A stretch of 64,000 nt of DNA from assembly GCA_035772405.1 (NCBI GenBank), contig JAYKKM010000047.1:4203501-4267500 (forward strand), written 5' to 3'. This document shows positions 11,316 to 22,964 of this stretch, piece by piece; position 1 is the first letter of the stretch; each line of letters begins with the position of its first letter. The DNA comes from Chrysogorgia sp. JL179-B06. Its lineage: Eukaryota; Cnidaria; Anthozoa; Scleralcyonacea; Chrysogorgiidae. The notes below the pieces were generated by a model, which was not told the origin of the DNA, did not search any database, and saw only the letters and a program-made list of their open reading frames with translations. The position numbers and the translations under genes are program-made.

Positions 11316-11684
11316 CTAGAAATAACATGAGCAATAATAACAACATTAGTATCAAGTAAATATCTTCATTCTTTTTTATAACCCTGATGATTGGGCATGA
11401 ATAGTGGTAAGACATACTGGTTAGTTAAACCCATGCATCAGGATACCAAATCGACCCGGTGAAATGCAGTATGTAAACCTAACTTTACGATTAACTGTGG
11501 TGCCAAAATTTAGTGTGTAGTTAGAACAACTTTTTGTCGAGAAGCCAAGGGTACGTCATTGAAGAACAAAAGCCACCATTTCAACCAAGCTACTACTGAT
11601 TCTGATGCTATTGAGTGAATTAGATAAATGTTTGGTATTTTTTTATTGCTTCGCAGCAGCAACACTAATCTTCCTGGATTGTGT

Positions 11685-11800
11685 TGGGTTTCCTGGATTG
11701 TATTGGGTTTCCTGGATTGTATTGGGTTTCCTGGATTGTATTGGGTTTCCTGGATTGTATTGGGTTTCCTGGATTGTACTGGGTTTCCTGTGTTGTGTCG
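11685..11800. repeat. 19-bp minisatellite
   Basis: About six head-to-tail copies of GGGTTTCCTGGATTGTATT with few substitutions. Several short frames across it are artefacts of the repeat. Confidence 0.9.
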
Positions 11801-11829
11801 GAAACATTACATCCCGGGCGTAGAGGGAG

Positions 11830-12200
11830 GGCGAGCACGCGATTTATCTCGGTCAGCGGCAAGCAATGTCTTCTGGGCAAGTACTTCATCTTGCAGGGAT
11901 ATAGCGAACCCATACCACTAAACAAGAGATCAAGGTTAGGGGTTCGCTATATCCCTGCAAGATGAAGTATTAACCGTCTTCTGGACGATCCTTTTATACT
12001 ATTAAGGTTAGTAATATGATTTTTACTTAGCTTTCCTGTATCATGGGGTTGGACAACGTTTTAGGCGGGGGGTTAAGATCTAAGTTGTTTTGGGGTTAGC
12101 AGTTCTATGATGGGTTAGGATATAGGGTTAGGATACTAAAAGAGATAGTGTCCAGAAGACGATTGCTTGCCGCTGACCAGAATAAATCGCGTGCTCACCC
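11830..12200. repeat. Foldback element interrupted by a second one
   Basis: GAGCACGCGATTTAT(C)TCGGTCAGCGGCAAGCAATG at the left is mirrored at 12150-12197 (...TTGCTTGCCGCTGACCAGAA). The 11881-11970 palindrome sits just inside the left arm, so one element has probably inserted into another. GGGTTAGGATA repeats occupy the right centre. Confidence 0.65.
11881..11970. repeat. 'TACTTCATCTTGCAGG' hairpin, copy 2
   Basis: GTACTTCATCTTGCAGGGAT with ATAGCGAACC is mirrored by GGTTCGCTATATCCCTGCAA GATGAAGTA. Same end sequence as 3702-3855. Confidence 0.75.
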
Positions 12201-12439
12201 CGCGTATTATATATGCCAACAAGAATCTTGACCTGCGGATTTCACGAACGATGATTTTCGGAGCACTCAGTACGTATGACCAGCAGTGGTTATCATCAGT
12301 TGAGTTTCTTTAATACACTAAAAGATCAGTGTACTCTTGATGTTGTAATTGTTAAAAATAGGTACGCAATGCGCACATGCATCTACGTTTGGGATGGGGC
12401 TGATGGGGTGTAATTACTATCGTGGCACAGATGTACAGT

Positions 12440-12520
12440 AGTAAACGTTAGACAACTTAAAAACGTTAGTTAATAAACGTTAGACAACTTACACGCTATC
12501 TCGACAGTACACCAACCTTA
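12440..12520. repeat. Fragment of the 'CGTTTCGAGC' hairpin family
   Basis: AAACGTTAGACAACTTA occurs twice, followed by CACGCTATCTCGACAGTACA and CCAACCTT. This is the right arm of the hairpin at 55341-55500 without its partner. Confidence 0.55.
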
Positions 12521-12589
12521 TTACATATCTGGAAACAATTAATATTTGGTATTTACATTTGTTGGAAGTGATTGCTATAATGATTTCAG

Positions 12590-13092
12590 GTGACGGACAA
12601 CCTGGTACCCAGGGCATTTTGCCTCCACGGTGGAAGGTCGGCGAAAATGGCCCTGGGATCGGCTGGTCACATGACACCCAGAATTTCTGGGTGTTTAGAT
12701 ATGATAATTTTTGTGGTCTTTGTTCCATTGCCTTTGTCTAGTTGTTGACCTGAATAATTGAGAAATATTCAATGCTCTTCAGAGTTGTTCATGTCAGCAT
12801 TCGTCGGCATAAAAGCAGCTAACAAGCTTAATAATCCACCATACATCCATGGTTATCTCTTACAAAAGGTATGAAGAAGCATATGTACAATTTAGCGAAA
12901 GCTATCACTTCTAATTTGCTGGAAAATTTGAAGACAGCATTCAGATTTAGATGAATAAATTATACTCGGCTGAATTAATTGAGTTTTATGACAAGCCAAT
13001 CGCATTATAGAACGGACCAGCCGATCCCAGGGCCATTTTCGCCGACCTTCCGCCGTGGAGGCAAAATGCCCTGGGTACGAGGTTGGGTGACG
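12590..13092. repeat. Inverted repeat with 340-bp spacer
   Basis: Left arm 12590-12667 (TACCCAGGGCATTTTGCCTC, CACGGTGGAAGGTCGGCGAA, AATGGCCCTGGGATCGGCTG) is mirrored almost exactly at 13014-13092. The spacer shows no gene. Confidence 0.75.
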
Positions 13093-13600
13093 ATAAATCA
13101 TTACTTCACACATGAATTGGTGGACTGGTGCAGATACAAAAACTGACTAATAACAAACATATTTATTGTGGTAAAACTATACAACCATTAATGATATAGC
13201 CCATTCTTTATCTGATGCATTGACTGTATAGAGGACGGTGCTACACTAGCGATGGGCATTGTATTTTTTTTAGCACTTGGTCTTGGGTTATTAGACAACT
13301 TGCATTTTGGGTAAGAAATACAGAACATCAATAACAGAAACATGTTTTATTGAACAATCATAAACTTCAATATTATTTTGCTGTATGGTAGAGTGCAGAT
13401 ATTATACCTATTTAACAGTTCTAATTAATTAGTATTATTATACAATACTCGATTGTGATTGGCTAAAAAACCTACAGGACAATTCTTGATGTCTTGCCAC
13501 CTACAAAATATCACAAATTGTCTGTAGGTGACGTAATTGTCTTTACGTGGCTTGCTTCCTAATCTCCCTAAAGGCTTCTACATTTATAATTGTATAATAA

Positions 13601-13783
13601 AACAATTATTGGATTCGGCTTACACATGATATCAAGAATTATCCAGAATTATTAGATATCAAGAATTATCAAGAATTATCAAGAATTATCTGTCAATGTT
13701 ATCATCCTTCGGCTTCGGCAGATAACATTAACCTCGGTCTGGATAATTCTTGATATCATGCTCAGCCTCATCCAATAATTGTA
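13601..13783. repeat. Inverted repeat with internal 'ATCAAGAATT' tandem
   Basis: ACAATTATTGGATTCGGCTT at the left pairs with the right end CTCATCCAATAATTGT. ACATGATATCAAGAATTATC on the left pairs with GATAATTCTTGATATCATG. The middle has several copies of TATCAAGAATTATCAAGAAT. Confidence 0.65.
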
Positions 13784-14421
13784 TACTAAATAGCACAAAA
13801 TAAACAATAGAAAGAAAGGATTTTGCACTGGATAGTCATAGTGATATATAGTGTCTACAGTCTACACTGCAACACCACTGAAGGATTCCAATTCCAAATA
13901 TTGCTAATGTGTTACAATCAACAAACAATGTTGATAATTCAATTCAGAGTGAGAAAACCTTTTATTTAGAGGACTCATCAGTGAGTAAAAAATATCATTG
14001 TAAATAATAAACTTTATCATCAATTGAAATAAATTCTGGCGCATTACCTATGCAAGTATAAAGGTTATTTCCAGCACATAATATTGATAATATGGTATTT
14101 AAAAATCGAAAATCCCACGTTTTACATTATTGCAGTCAGTGACATAGCGACACATTGTTTACTAGCATTTTCTCTAAATTGTCTTGAATTGCCTCGACTA
14201 AAATCGGCACAAATTGTATCACTAGGATAAATTATATCATAAACAGTAGGTCTCGGATTTTCCTCAATTTGCCATTCTTAATAATAGTGCAACAATACAT
14301 AGGCCAAATAATACCTTCGAGATGAGAGGTATCCCCTTTGGCTTTTGCGTTGGCACCAATTCGAGCTTTATATTCCTCAATCGTTACTCCCATTTCAAAT
14401 CGTGTTTATAGCTGCATGTGT

Positions 14422-15538
14422 TTGTAGTTTGCCTCAATGGGCGAGTTGTAGTTTGCCTCAACGGGAAAGTTGTAGTTTGCTTGGACGGGGAGTTGTAGTT
14501 TACCTCTACGGGCGAGTTGTAGTTTACCTCTACGGGCGAGTTGTAGTTTACCTCTACGGGCGAGTTGTAGTTTACCTCTACGGGCGAGTTGTAGTTTACC
14601 TCTACGGGCGAGTTGTAGTTTACCTCTGCGGGCGAGTTGTAGTTTACCTCTACGGGCGAGTTGTAGTTTACCTCTACGGGCGAGTTGTAGTTTACCTCTA
14701 CGGGCGAGTTGTAGTTTACCTCTACGGGCGAGTTGTAGTTTACCTCTACGGGCGAGTTGTAGTTTACCTCTACGGGCGAGTTGTAGTTTGCCTCAACGGG
14801 CGAGTTGTAGTTTGCCTCAATGGGCGAGTTGTAGTTTGCCTCAACGGGCGAGTTGTAGTTTGCCTCAACGGGCGAGTTGTAGTTTGCCTCAATGGGCGAG
14901 TTGTAGTTTGCCTCAACGGGCGCGGAGTTGTAGTTTGTATCAACGGGCGAGTTGTAGTTTGCCTCAACGGGCGAGTTGTAGTTTACCTCTACGGGCGAGT
15001 TGTAGTTTACCTCTACGGGCGAGTTGTAGTTTACCTCTACGGGCGAGTTGTAGTTTACCTCTACGGGCGAGTTGTAGTTTACCTCTACGGGCGAGTTGTA
15101 GTTTACCTCTACGGGCGAGTTGTAGTTTACCTCTACGGGCGAGTTGTAGTTTGCCTCAACGGGCGAGTTGTAGTTTGCCTCAACGGGCGAGTTGTAGTTT
15201 GCCTCAACGGGCGAGTTGTAGTTTGCCTCAACGGGCGAGTTGTAGTTTGTATCAACGGGCGAGTTGTAGTTTGTATCAACGGGCGAGTTGTAGTTTGCCT
15301 CAATGGGCGAGTTGTAGTTTGTATCAACGGGCGAGTTGTAGTTTGCCTCAATGGGCGAGTTGTAGTTTGCCTCAATGGGCGAGTTGTAGTTTGCCTCAAC
15401 GGGCGAGTTGTAGTTTGCCTCAACGGGCGAGTTGTAGTTTGCCTCAATGGGCGAGTTGTAGTTTGCCTCAACGGGCGAGTTGTAGTTTGCCTCAATGGGC
15501 GAGTTGTAGTTTGTATCAACGATTTTGCCTCAATGGGC
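14422..15538. repeat. 24-bp minisatellite, about 46 units, block-structured
   Basis: The unit is GAGTTGTAGTTT followed by a variable 8-mer and GGGC. The 8-mer is ACCTCTAC (type A), GCCTCAAC or GCCTCAAT (B), or GTATCAAC (C). After three irregular units the order is about 12 A, 8 B/C, 7 A, then B and C to the end. Because 24 is a multiple of three, at least two + frames and one - frame stay open for 144-415 codons. These long frames are repeat artefacts: they lack a start context, lie inside a MEIOC intron and are equally open in several frames. Confidence 0.95.
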
Positions 15539-16107
15539 CGAACGAGCACAATGGCTTCGTTGAACATCAGTGCTAAATCACATCACCTGTAAGTTACTTC
15601 GTACTAAGTTCGTAGTAATATCGGGATCTTCGCTGCGGAGATATTTTGTTACGTCACAAGTGACCGAACATAGTCATATAGTCCGCCGCCGATAACATAG
15701 CGTTTACGTTGCTAAGCAACGTAGACACAAAAAGGAATATAAACATCACTCAGGTTCTGGAAGATCAATCACTTGTTCTAATATAATGTAGGAAACATCT
15801 AGATAAAATTCGCAGCACTTTACTTTCTTATATAGATTTTTAGTTTAATTTTTACCTTTCAGCATTTAAAAGTGAAGACGTGACGACGGTAAAATCCTTT
15901 TAAAAGCATTGAAACATATTCGAAATCATAAAAGATTGGTTTCGTAAAAATGCTATATAATTTATATTGTTTTTTTAACTACCGTCACCGTTGAGGTTTC
16001 CGTCGAAGGTCCCTAATATTTAACGTGATACAACTACACGTACACTAATACAGTATATAATGTTGAACGCTTAGAAATTGCATTATATATTGGAATAGAT
16101 ACCACAC

Positions 16108-16352
16108 CTTAAAGTGAGATCGACGGTCAAAGGTAGTGTGGTTTCCCCAAGAGAATTTCCTTCTTCAAGACTAAAAATTGTCTCATCGTCAAGAACCTTT
16201 GACAGAAGATGCAAAGCGATGTGTTTGAATGGAAAAGCAGGTGGCGAGTTGGCATTATTGACACCGTTCATGGTGTCCAATGATTGGTACCCATCTGGTG
16301 CATTTGTCCTGTTCTTGAGTGTGACTTGACCAGTAATTTCACCACCGACATC
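16108..16352 (-). CDS. MEIOC: Probable upstream exon of the MEIOC-like gene
   Basis: Acceptor GTCAACACAG ends at 16353; the exon opens GAT GTC GGT in phase 0 and ends at donor TTTAAG|GTGTGG with two bases over. Those bases (AG) plus the A opening exon 10520-11315 make Arg, so the pair splices in frame. The 81 codons (DVGGEITGQVTLKNRTNAPD ... LPLTVDLTL) show no known domain, as expected for the poorly conserved MEIOC N-terminal half. Same strand, correct order and matching phase are the support. The upstream boundary is phase 0 and no partner exon further right was confirmed. It could instead belong to an isoform or be a chance open frame. Confidence 0.5.
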
Positions 16353-16499
16353 CTGTGTTGACAAAACATATACAAAAAGAAGGTAAGAAAGTAATCAGAA
16401 ATCAAGAAGATTACCAAGAGTTGTTTGAATTAAGAAATAAAACCGCGTGCGATTATCGTGTTATCTAAACAGCACGAGGAAAATTGAGAAAGACATTAA

Positions 16500-16945
16500 C
16501 TCTTTCCTTACGGCTGAAAAACATCAAAAATTGAACGACCACGTTGTTCTATTGATATCTCTTGAAATAACCATAACTGTTGCGAAAGCTATACATTTTC
16601 TGGAAGCCCAATAAACCGGCTTTTACATGTTCTTTTAAATTTCCCGAACAAAACACATTATGTTAATATAAATTAGCATTAATTATCATAAATCAGGTTG
16701 AAAAATTTACATTTTTCCAGAAAAGGCCATCTTGCACGACCGCGTAGCATCTTGAAAACTCAAAATGCCACCAATCGCAGAGTTGTTTATGAAATCAAAT
16801 CAAACTTGGCGTGTGCGTGGATTTCATGTTCCTGGCGCTTGTCGAATTTCAATTTTTAATCTTGCGTTACCGTGTGCCGTGTTTTTCGATTGACGACTTT
16901 GCGGGTCTTCAGTGACCCATTTTAACTGCGCCCGTAGGGAAAGAG
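16500..16945. mobile_element. 446-bp TTAA-flanked MITE, copy 1
   Basis: TTAA at 16496-16499 and 16946-16949 flank ends CTCTTTCCTTACGG and CCGTAGGGAAAGAG, which are inverted. TTAA target duplications are the mark of piggyBac-type transposases. No transposase frame. The whole 446 bp recurs at 17431-17876 almost unchanged. Confidence 0.85.
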
Positions 16946-17430
16946 TTAATATACAATGGTCGATATTTTCTCGCATAGATCAATTTTATATTTTCGCCTG
17001 AATTTTTCATCATCGTTATAAGTCGGCTAAACAACACACATATCAAATTTTTAACAAATTTGGTGAATTATTTCCTACATTTCTAAACACGGTGAATTTT
17101 GACCTTTTTGACCCACATGCATAGAACGTATTGTCTTTGTAGTGTATAGATAGCTTGCGTATATATTTAAAAGTATGAGCTCCCGTGCGGGTGGACCGGT
17201 GCGGGTGGGATCTCTGCAGAGACTCTGCTTCGGGTAACCCTTACATAATTCCTCTCATTGAGGGGGGTAGGGGGGAGCAGAGAAGGGGGTTCATTTTTTG
17301 TCACTGACCATTTTTTTGCTTTGTTAAACTGTATTTACTTTGATTATTTTCAATTCAACAGATAATAAACTGCTTTTCCTTTCACGCTTTTTCTTCGATT
17401 ATTTTCAATTTACCTATTATTGCTTATTAA

Positions 17431-17876
17431 CTCTTTCCTTACGGCTGAAAAACATCAAAAATTGAACGACCACGTTGTTCTATTGATATCTCTTGAAATA
17501 ACCATAACTGTTGCGAAAGCTATACATTTTCTGGAAGCCCAATAAACCGGCTTTTACATGTTCTTTTAAATTTCCCGAACAAAACACATTATGTTAATAT
17601 AAATTAGCATTAATTATCATAAATCAGGTTGAAAAATTTACATTTTTCCAGAAAAGGCCATCTTGCACGCCCGCGTAGCATCTTGAAAACTCAAAATGCC
17701 ACCAATCGCAGAGTTGTTTATGAAATCAAATCAAACTTGGCGTGTGCGTGGATTTCATGTTCCTGGCGCTTGTCGAATTTCAATTTTTAATCTTGCGTTA
17801 CCGTGTGCCGTGTTTTTCGATTGACGACTTTGCGGGTCTTCAGTGACCCATTTTAACTGCGCCCGTAGGGAAAGAG
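17431..17876. mobile_element. 446-bp TTAA-flanked MITE, copy 2
   Basis: TTAA at 17427-17430 and 17877-17880. Same length, orientation and sequence as copy 1; the one difference I noticed is GCACGCCCGCG for GCACGACCGCG. The near identity implies recent insertion of both or a recent local duplication. The 480 bp between the copies (16950-17426) is different DNA with a G-rich patch at 17259-17290. Confidence 0.85.
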
Positions 17877-18847
17877 TTAATGCCAGAGACAAGAAATTAT
17901 GGGAAAATATTACATCAAATCCTAGGCACTGTCTAAGTGACATGCTTCCTGCCGCAACGGAAAAGGAAATTACGTGATCGCAGGCACAACTACATACTAC
18001 CGCGGATTCTAACGAAACGTTTTAAACGCTGTTATGTAAATAGTTGGCTTTTTAACTATATTTAACTTCACTATTTTAAATAATATAGTAGACTATAATA
18101 CTATATTCTTATTTTTAGCATTATATCCTATTCTATGTTTAGAACTGATGTAAGCACATGCTGAGTATTCATTCAATTATTATAAAATAATAAAACACAA
18201 GGCGATGGGTGAGTGTTTTTCTAGCTTCTCGAGTGTTTTTAATTTTCCAAGTGCCGTTATAACTCGATAATAGCACTGCGACTAAGATTTGTATTTCTTT
18301 TAGAAAATCTTGTCTTACAGTGTAACTGCCTCATGAAGCGCTTGTTACACTTTAGCGTATTTCGTAAACAATTCGTTGGCTTGAAAATGAATGAAAATGT
18401 TCTCAACATTGCAGGTAAAGCATTTTGTTGTGTTGGTAACTTGATTAAGCTTATACTCTAGTATTGCTTGACTTGTTGGGATAAAATCGTAAAAATTACC
18501 TAAAATTCGTCAAAAAGATAAATCAAGTCCCCATAAAATAACAAATTAAAAACGCACGCGCTGATTGGCTGAAAGCCGTGTTTCTATAACTCGTTGGAAA
18601 ACATGGATTTTTCCCGCCATTTTAATAAAATGGACTGTAAGACGAACCTTTGCTCACAAACAGCTAAAATGTCGATAGATATGTTCTGTGACAGCCAACA
18701 AGAAGAACAACGAGAAGATTGGATGCTTTTCTTTACAGTTAAGACCGTTTATGTTCATTTGAGCAGCCGACGACGCTGTCTGGCGTGAGCAAGGAGAATG
18801 TATATTTTCATCATTTTAATAAAATAGTCTTATTACTTATTTCCTAT

Positions 18848-19025
18848 AGAAAAAATAGAAAACATCTCTCCGTACTCCCATACGATATAGAAACACACGT
18901 GAAAGTTTGGGAGAACTCGAAATAGCGCGCAGGGCTCGTGTTCCCACTACTTTCTCGTTCTTCCGGCAAACTTCCACTCGTGTTTCTATAACTCTATAGA
19001 AACACGGAAAATGTTTTCTATTTCT
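18848..19025. repeat. Inverted-repeat element, 'GAAACACTCGTG' family, copy 2
   Basis: AAAATAGAAAACATCTCTCC is mirrored by ACGGAAAATGTTTTCTATTT. Internal motifs ATAGAAACACACGTGAAAGT and ACTTCCACTCGTGTTTCTAT are shared with 7680-7880. Confidence 0.7.
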
Positions 19026-19549
19026 TAAATATAGTAGACTCAGTACCAATCAGAGCGTGTGTTGTAATTCATTATTTTCTAAAGTGGTTAAATATATGGC
19101 TAGGCTCGTTTTCCGGATCGTACGCAAATAACGCATGCTGATTGGCAGGCTTAGCATTATATCTTATTCTATGTTTAGAACTGATGTAAGCCGGCGCGTC
19201 TGTACGCTGAGTATTTATTCAATAAAGACTTATAATAATAAAACACAAGGCGATGGGCGAGTGTTTTTCTAGCTTAAGAAAATGTTCATTTGAAATGTTC
19301 ATTTTTGGCAGGCATTTTGAAAGGGCGCGTCCAAACCCAGCGATTGTCCTTTCCCATCTGCTCTCTAGTGGAATCCCCCTCCCAATTCATTTTCGAAAAT
19401 TTAAGTGTCTGAGGGTCGTTCTCCATCATTACCGGGAGTGAAAGTAGCTCGCTTTTATGTCACGTAAGTTCGCGTTTCCTTTTCATATATATTACTAAGA
19501 GCAACGTATAACAGAAGCATTGACAACTTAAGTCAAACAGTAAACCAAT

Positions 19550-21655
19550 CAATGGTGGAGTAGCAGTCTATGTTGAGAGAAAGATTGTGCTATTGAGGAA
19601 AAGCGATTTAGAAGATCCTATATAACGTAGAGGGACTTTGGCTTGAAATAACTGCCAAAAACTCGTGGTTTCTTGGTGGGCACCTGTTATACTCTGTTGG
19701 ATTTTATAGCTACTATATAATAGCCCTAAAAATATTAGTAACTTTGGAATGGTAAGTGCTAATCTGAGCGACAATGAGATGGTATACTGTGTACAGAAAA
19801 TCAACCGGGAAAAAGCACCAGCTCAAATCAAAACATTTAGGAATTATGCTATTTACGATCATAAGAAATTTGGTGATGAATTAAGAGGTATTGAGTCCCA
19901 TGAGTATTCCAGAAGGAGGCGTATGTGATCAGCCTGTGAATTATCTCTGGGATATGTTTAAATCCGCTTTTGTTGCTGTTGCTGAACATAACGCCCCTGT
20001 TGTTCAAAAATGTGTTCGAGGACTAGATAATTGTCCGGGTTATACCGTTGTTCCAGTAACCGTGTTACTAACAAGATCAAGAAAGCTAAAGAGGCGTATA
20101 GCAGACGTTTAAAGGAGGATAATAAGGATGATAGTAAGAAAATAAATACATATACACCTGGAGAGAGTAAAGAGGTGTCCCAAAACATTAAAATATGGGG
20201 ACAATATTTGTAGTGATTAATGTATTGCTAATGCTTTCAACAAGCACTTCGTTGGTGTTGTGGTCTTCTAGAGTCTGTTGGGGCTTCTGTGGTTTCCGTG
20301 TGCAATGAGTTCACTAAGAGAACATTTAACTCATCTCAAATACAACGCCCTTCATTCCAATTTAAAGACACACCGGAGAGCTTCACTTTGTCACAGCTTC
20401 GCAGACTTTAGATGGGAAGGCTGTTGGCTTGGACAATATTCCACAACGCTTACTTCAAGATCCTGCAGACATTGTTGCTGGGTCTTTGACAATGAGCACC
20501 AACGCTTCTTTGCAGCAACGTAGCTTTGCAGCAAGGCTGCGCGTGTAATTCCATTATTCAAGAAGGGAGAGGCCGAGGCCTTGGATAACTATAGACCTAT
20601 TTACATCTTAGCTACAGTTTTGGAAAGAGCGGTTCATTTGCAGCTCTGTGATTATTTAAGGGAACATAAGATACTCAACCCTTACCAATGTGGGTTTAGG
20701 AACGCCCTCTCAACATAATTTTCGGCTCTATCTTTCGTCAAATTCTGGGTGCATTTTTCATTGATTTCGGAAGGCCTTTGACAGTTTGACCATTCTGTGT
20801 TGTTTACACAAGCTACCAGCCTTAGGAATCAAGAACATATATGGTTTAAGGATTACCTTCGTGACAGAACGCAAGTCATCGGACTTCAATGTTCTCTGAC
20901 TCTGAATCTATCATTGCAGTTGTGCCGCAGGGCTCAACACTTGGTCCCCTCTTGTTTGTTCTTTATGTTAATGATCTAACCTAACGTTGTTCTTCGATGC
21001 AGCATATTAATGTATGCAGACAGCACTGTCCTTTTCTGCTCTGTTCTGGGTCAACTGCTTCTGTAATCGATGGGAAGTTAAATGAAGAGCTTGAGTTAAT
21101 TGGAACATGCATGGTTACATGTTAACAGTCTATTTCGTGATGTTTCCAAAACTGGATCATTCGGAACTCATTTTAGGCTCTGTCGTGTTACTGATTTCAG
21201 TATTAGGATTAATGGCCTTCTTATTAAGCAATAGCACTTTGTCGAGATGACGTCAGTACCCATGTTTGTCCGCATTTACCCACAATTATTGCGGCCATAA
21301 CAAAAGAAAATAGCTCATTTGCAATCATTTGTGAGTCAAATTTGGCCGTTTGTTTGTCCGCAATTTGAGCTATTAATAGCAACCGCTTAAAGGGTTATTG
21401 TAATTTGGAGTTATATTTGATGAATGTATTTCATGGAATTCCCGTGGTCAATATATTTTATCTAAAGCTGGTAAAAGGCTAAGGATGTTAGGGCGTATTA
21501 GAGATAATATAACAACTCATTGTGCAAGTATAATTTATACGTCCTTCATTCGTCCTGTTGTTGAATACTGTGAAACTGTATGGGATTGCTGTGGAATAAG
21601 TACAGTAACTCTATACATCTTTGGAGAAACTCCAACGGCATACTGCGAGGGTTGT
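19550..21655 (+). mobile_element. CR1-like LINE (APE-type non-LTR), degraded
   Basis: In shifting + frames the translation shows endonuclease remnants (GGVAVYVERKIVLLRKSDLE), a linker (FKSAFVAVAEHNAPVVQKCV), then reverse transcriptase motifs: IPLFKKGEAEALDNYRPI and YLREHKILNPYQCGFRN, a PQGSTLGP-like block near 20930, and the catalytic YAD[D] region near 21015. The thumb follows (KAGKRLRMLGRIRDNITTHC, IYTSFIRPVVEYCETVWDCC). Several frameshifts and stops make it inactive. About 160 bp near 21235-21400 look like unrelated inserted DNA. The element breaks at about 21655, where a different repeat begins; likely continuations lie at 22905-22964 and 23811-23990. Confidence 0.8.
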
Positions 21656-22905
21656 AGCTAAAACTAGAAATACGAATTCGCAATAATCCCCTCGCCCGCC
21701 CCCCCCCCCCCCCCTACGGGAAATTCTCCATCTATGGTGCCCAGACCTCGCACGCCGTGGCCGTGTATTTCTGTTTTTGCAAAAATTCACAATTTCCAAA
21801 AGCCCGTTTCGTCGAAGAAATGTTTGAACGTTATCTCGGCCAATATTTAACCGATTTAAACTCTGAAAACAGATTTGGAATTAGCGAGTCAACATACATA
21901 ACATACGCGTTTACTATATTACGAGAACGTGAGTACCCTTCGTAAAAACGGTTTATGTACTTAGAAATTAGTCGATTATAAACTGGTCACTTCATCGTAT
22001 ATTATTTTGAACGTTATCTCGATCAATATTTAACCGTTTTCAATTCTGAAAACAGATTTGGAATTAGCGAGTCAAAATACATCACATATGTGTCTACTAT
22101 ATTACGCGAACGTGAATACCCTTCGTAAAAATGGTTTATGTACTTAGAAAGTTAGTCGGCTTTGTCGGCTATGATTAGCCCTCGGATTAGCCGGTCACTT
22201 CGTCGAATATTATGTTGAATATCTCGATCAATATATAACCGTTTTCAATTCTGAAAACAGATTTGGAATTAGCGAGTCAAAATACATAACATATGTGTCT
22301 ACTATATTACGAGAACGTGAATACCCTTCGTAAAAATGGTTTATGCACTTAGAAATTAGTCGGCTTTGTCGGCTATGATTAGCCGGTTACTTCGTCGAAT
22401 ATTATGTTGAATATCTCGATCAATGTATAACCGTTTTCAATTCTGAAAACAGATTTGGAATCAGCGAGTCAAAATACATAACATATCTGTCTACTATATT
22501 ACGAGAACGTGAATACCCTTCGTAAAAATGGTTTATGTACTTAGAAATTAGTCCGGGCTTGGTCGGCTATGATAATCTCGATCAATATATAACCGTTTTC
22601 AATTCTGAAAACAGATTTGGAATTAGCGAGTCAAAATACATACTCGGACTCGGATTTCTATTTCCTCAAAAAACTATGTCTCTTGTGACGGTTCAATTTA
22701 ATCTGAGTATCTAGTTACCAGGACCAAATTTTCCGATGCCGCGCGGACGGCGGTTGATCATATATATATATATATACTATCCTAGATCCTAGATCTAGGA
22801 ACCGTACATCTCGCGTGATAAGGGACTAAACGCCGGTCGATATTAGCACCCTCGCCCTCAGGCCTTCGGCCGGCGCTTCGCGCCGGGCGAGGGGATAACT
22901 CGGAG
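21656..22905 (+). repeat. 185-bp-repeat foldback family, copy A
   Basis: Opens AAACTAGAAATACGAATTCG with CAATAATCCCCTCGCCCGCC, then a poly-C tract, then about five head-to-tail units of 170-200 bp (starts near 21827, 22010, 22214, 22407, 22575). Each carries the frame ERYL(G/D)QYLT...NSENRFGISES, ending TILREREYPS-stop where intact. After the units come a unique block (CCAGGACCAAATTTTCCGAT) and a GC-rich hairpin CAGGCCTTCGGCCGGCGCTT CGCGCC with GGCGAGGGG at the far end. No transposase visible. Class unknown. Confidence 0.75.
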
Positions 22906-22964
22906 CGATAGAGCGTTAGACAAAGTTAAATGGCCTTCCATAATTTTTAATAGATTAGCATATA
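22906..22964 (+). mobile_element. Possible sliver of the split CR1-like LINE
   Basis: Between copies A and B. The short + frame reads SIERLDKVKWPSIIFNRLA, which resembles the 'LKWPSL..R' part that follows the VVAKTR segment ending at 21655. Assignment is inference from order and a few residues. Confidence 0.35.

Larger units (their letters stand above)
11316..16107. other. MEIOC intron with minisatellites and foldback elements
   Basis: Contains a 19-bp minisatellite, a nested foldback element, several inverted repeats and the 24-bp minisatellite, all listed separately. 15540-16107 shows no gene; CGTTTACGTTGCTAAGCAAC at 15700-15719 is a local near-palindrome. No coding exon found. Confidence 0.55.
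16950..19549. other. Non-coding stretch around the TTAA elements
   Basis: Apart from the second TTAA element and the 18848-19025 foldback, no exon is recognisable. GTTTAGAACTGATGTAAGC with AAAACACAAGGCGATGGG(T/C)GAGTGTTTTTCTAGCTT occurs twice (about 18137-18230 and 19169-19276), a direct repeat either side of the foldback. A 64-codon frame at 18594-18788 has no known motif. Confidence 0.5.

Noticed and set aside
14345..15592. 415-codon + frame and overlapping long frames on both strands
   Set aside because: All are produced by a 24-bp tandem repeat that keeps several frames open at once; intronic, with no start context or domain.
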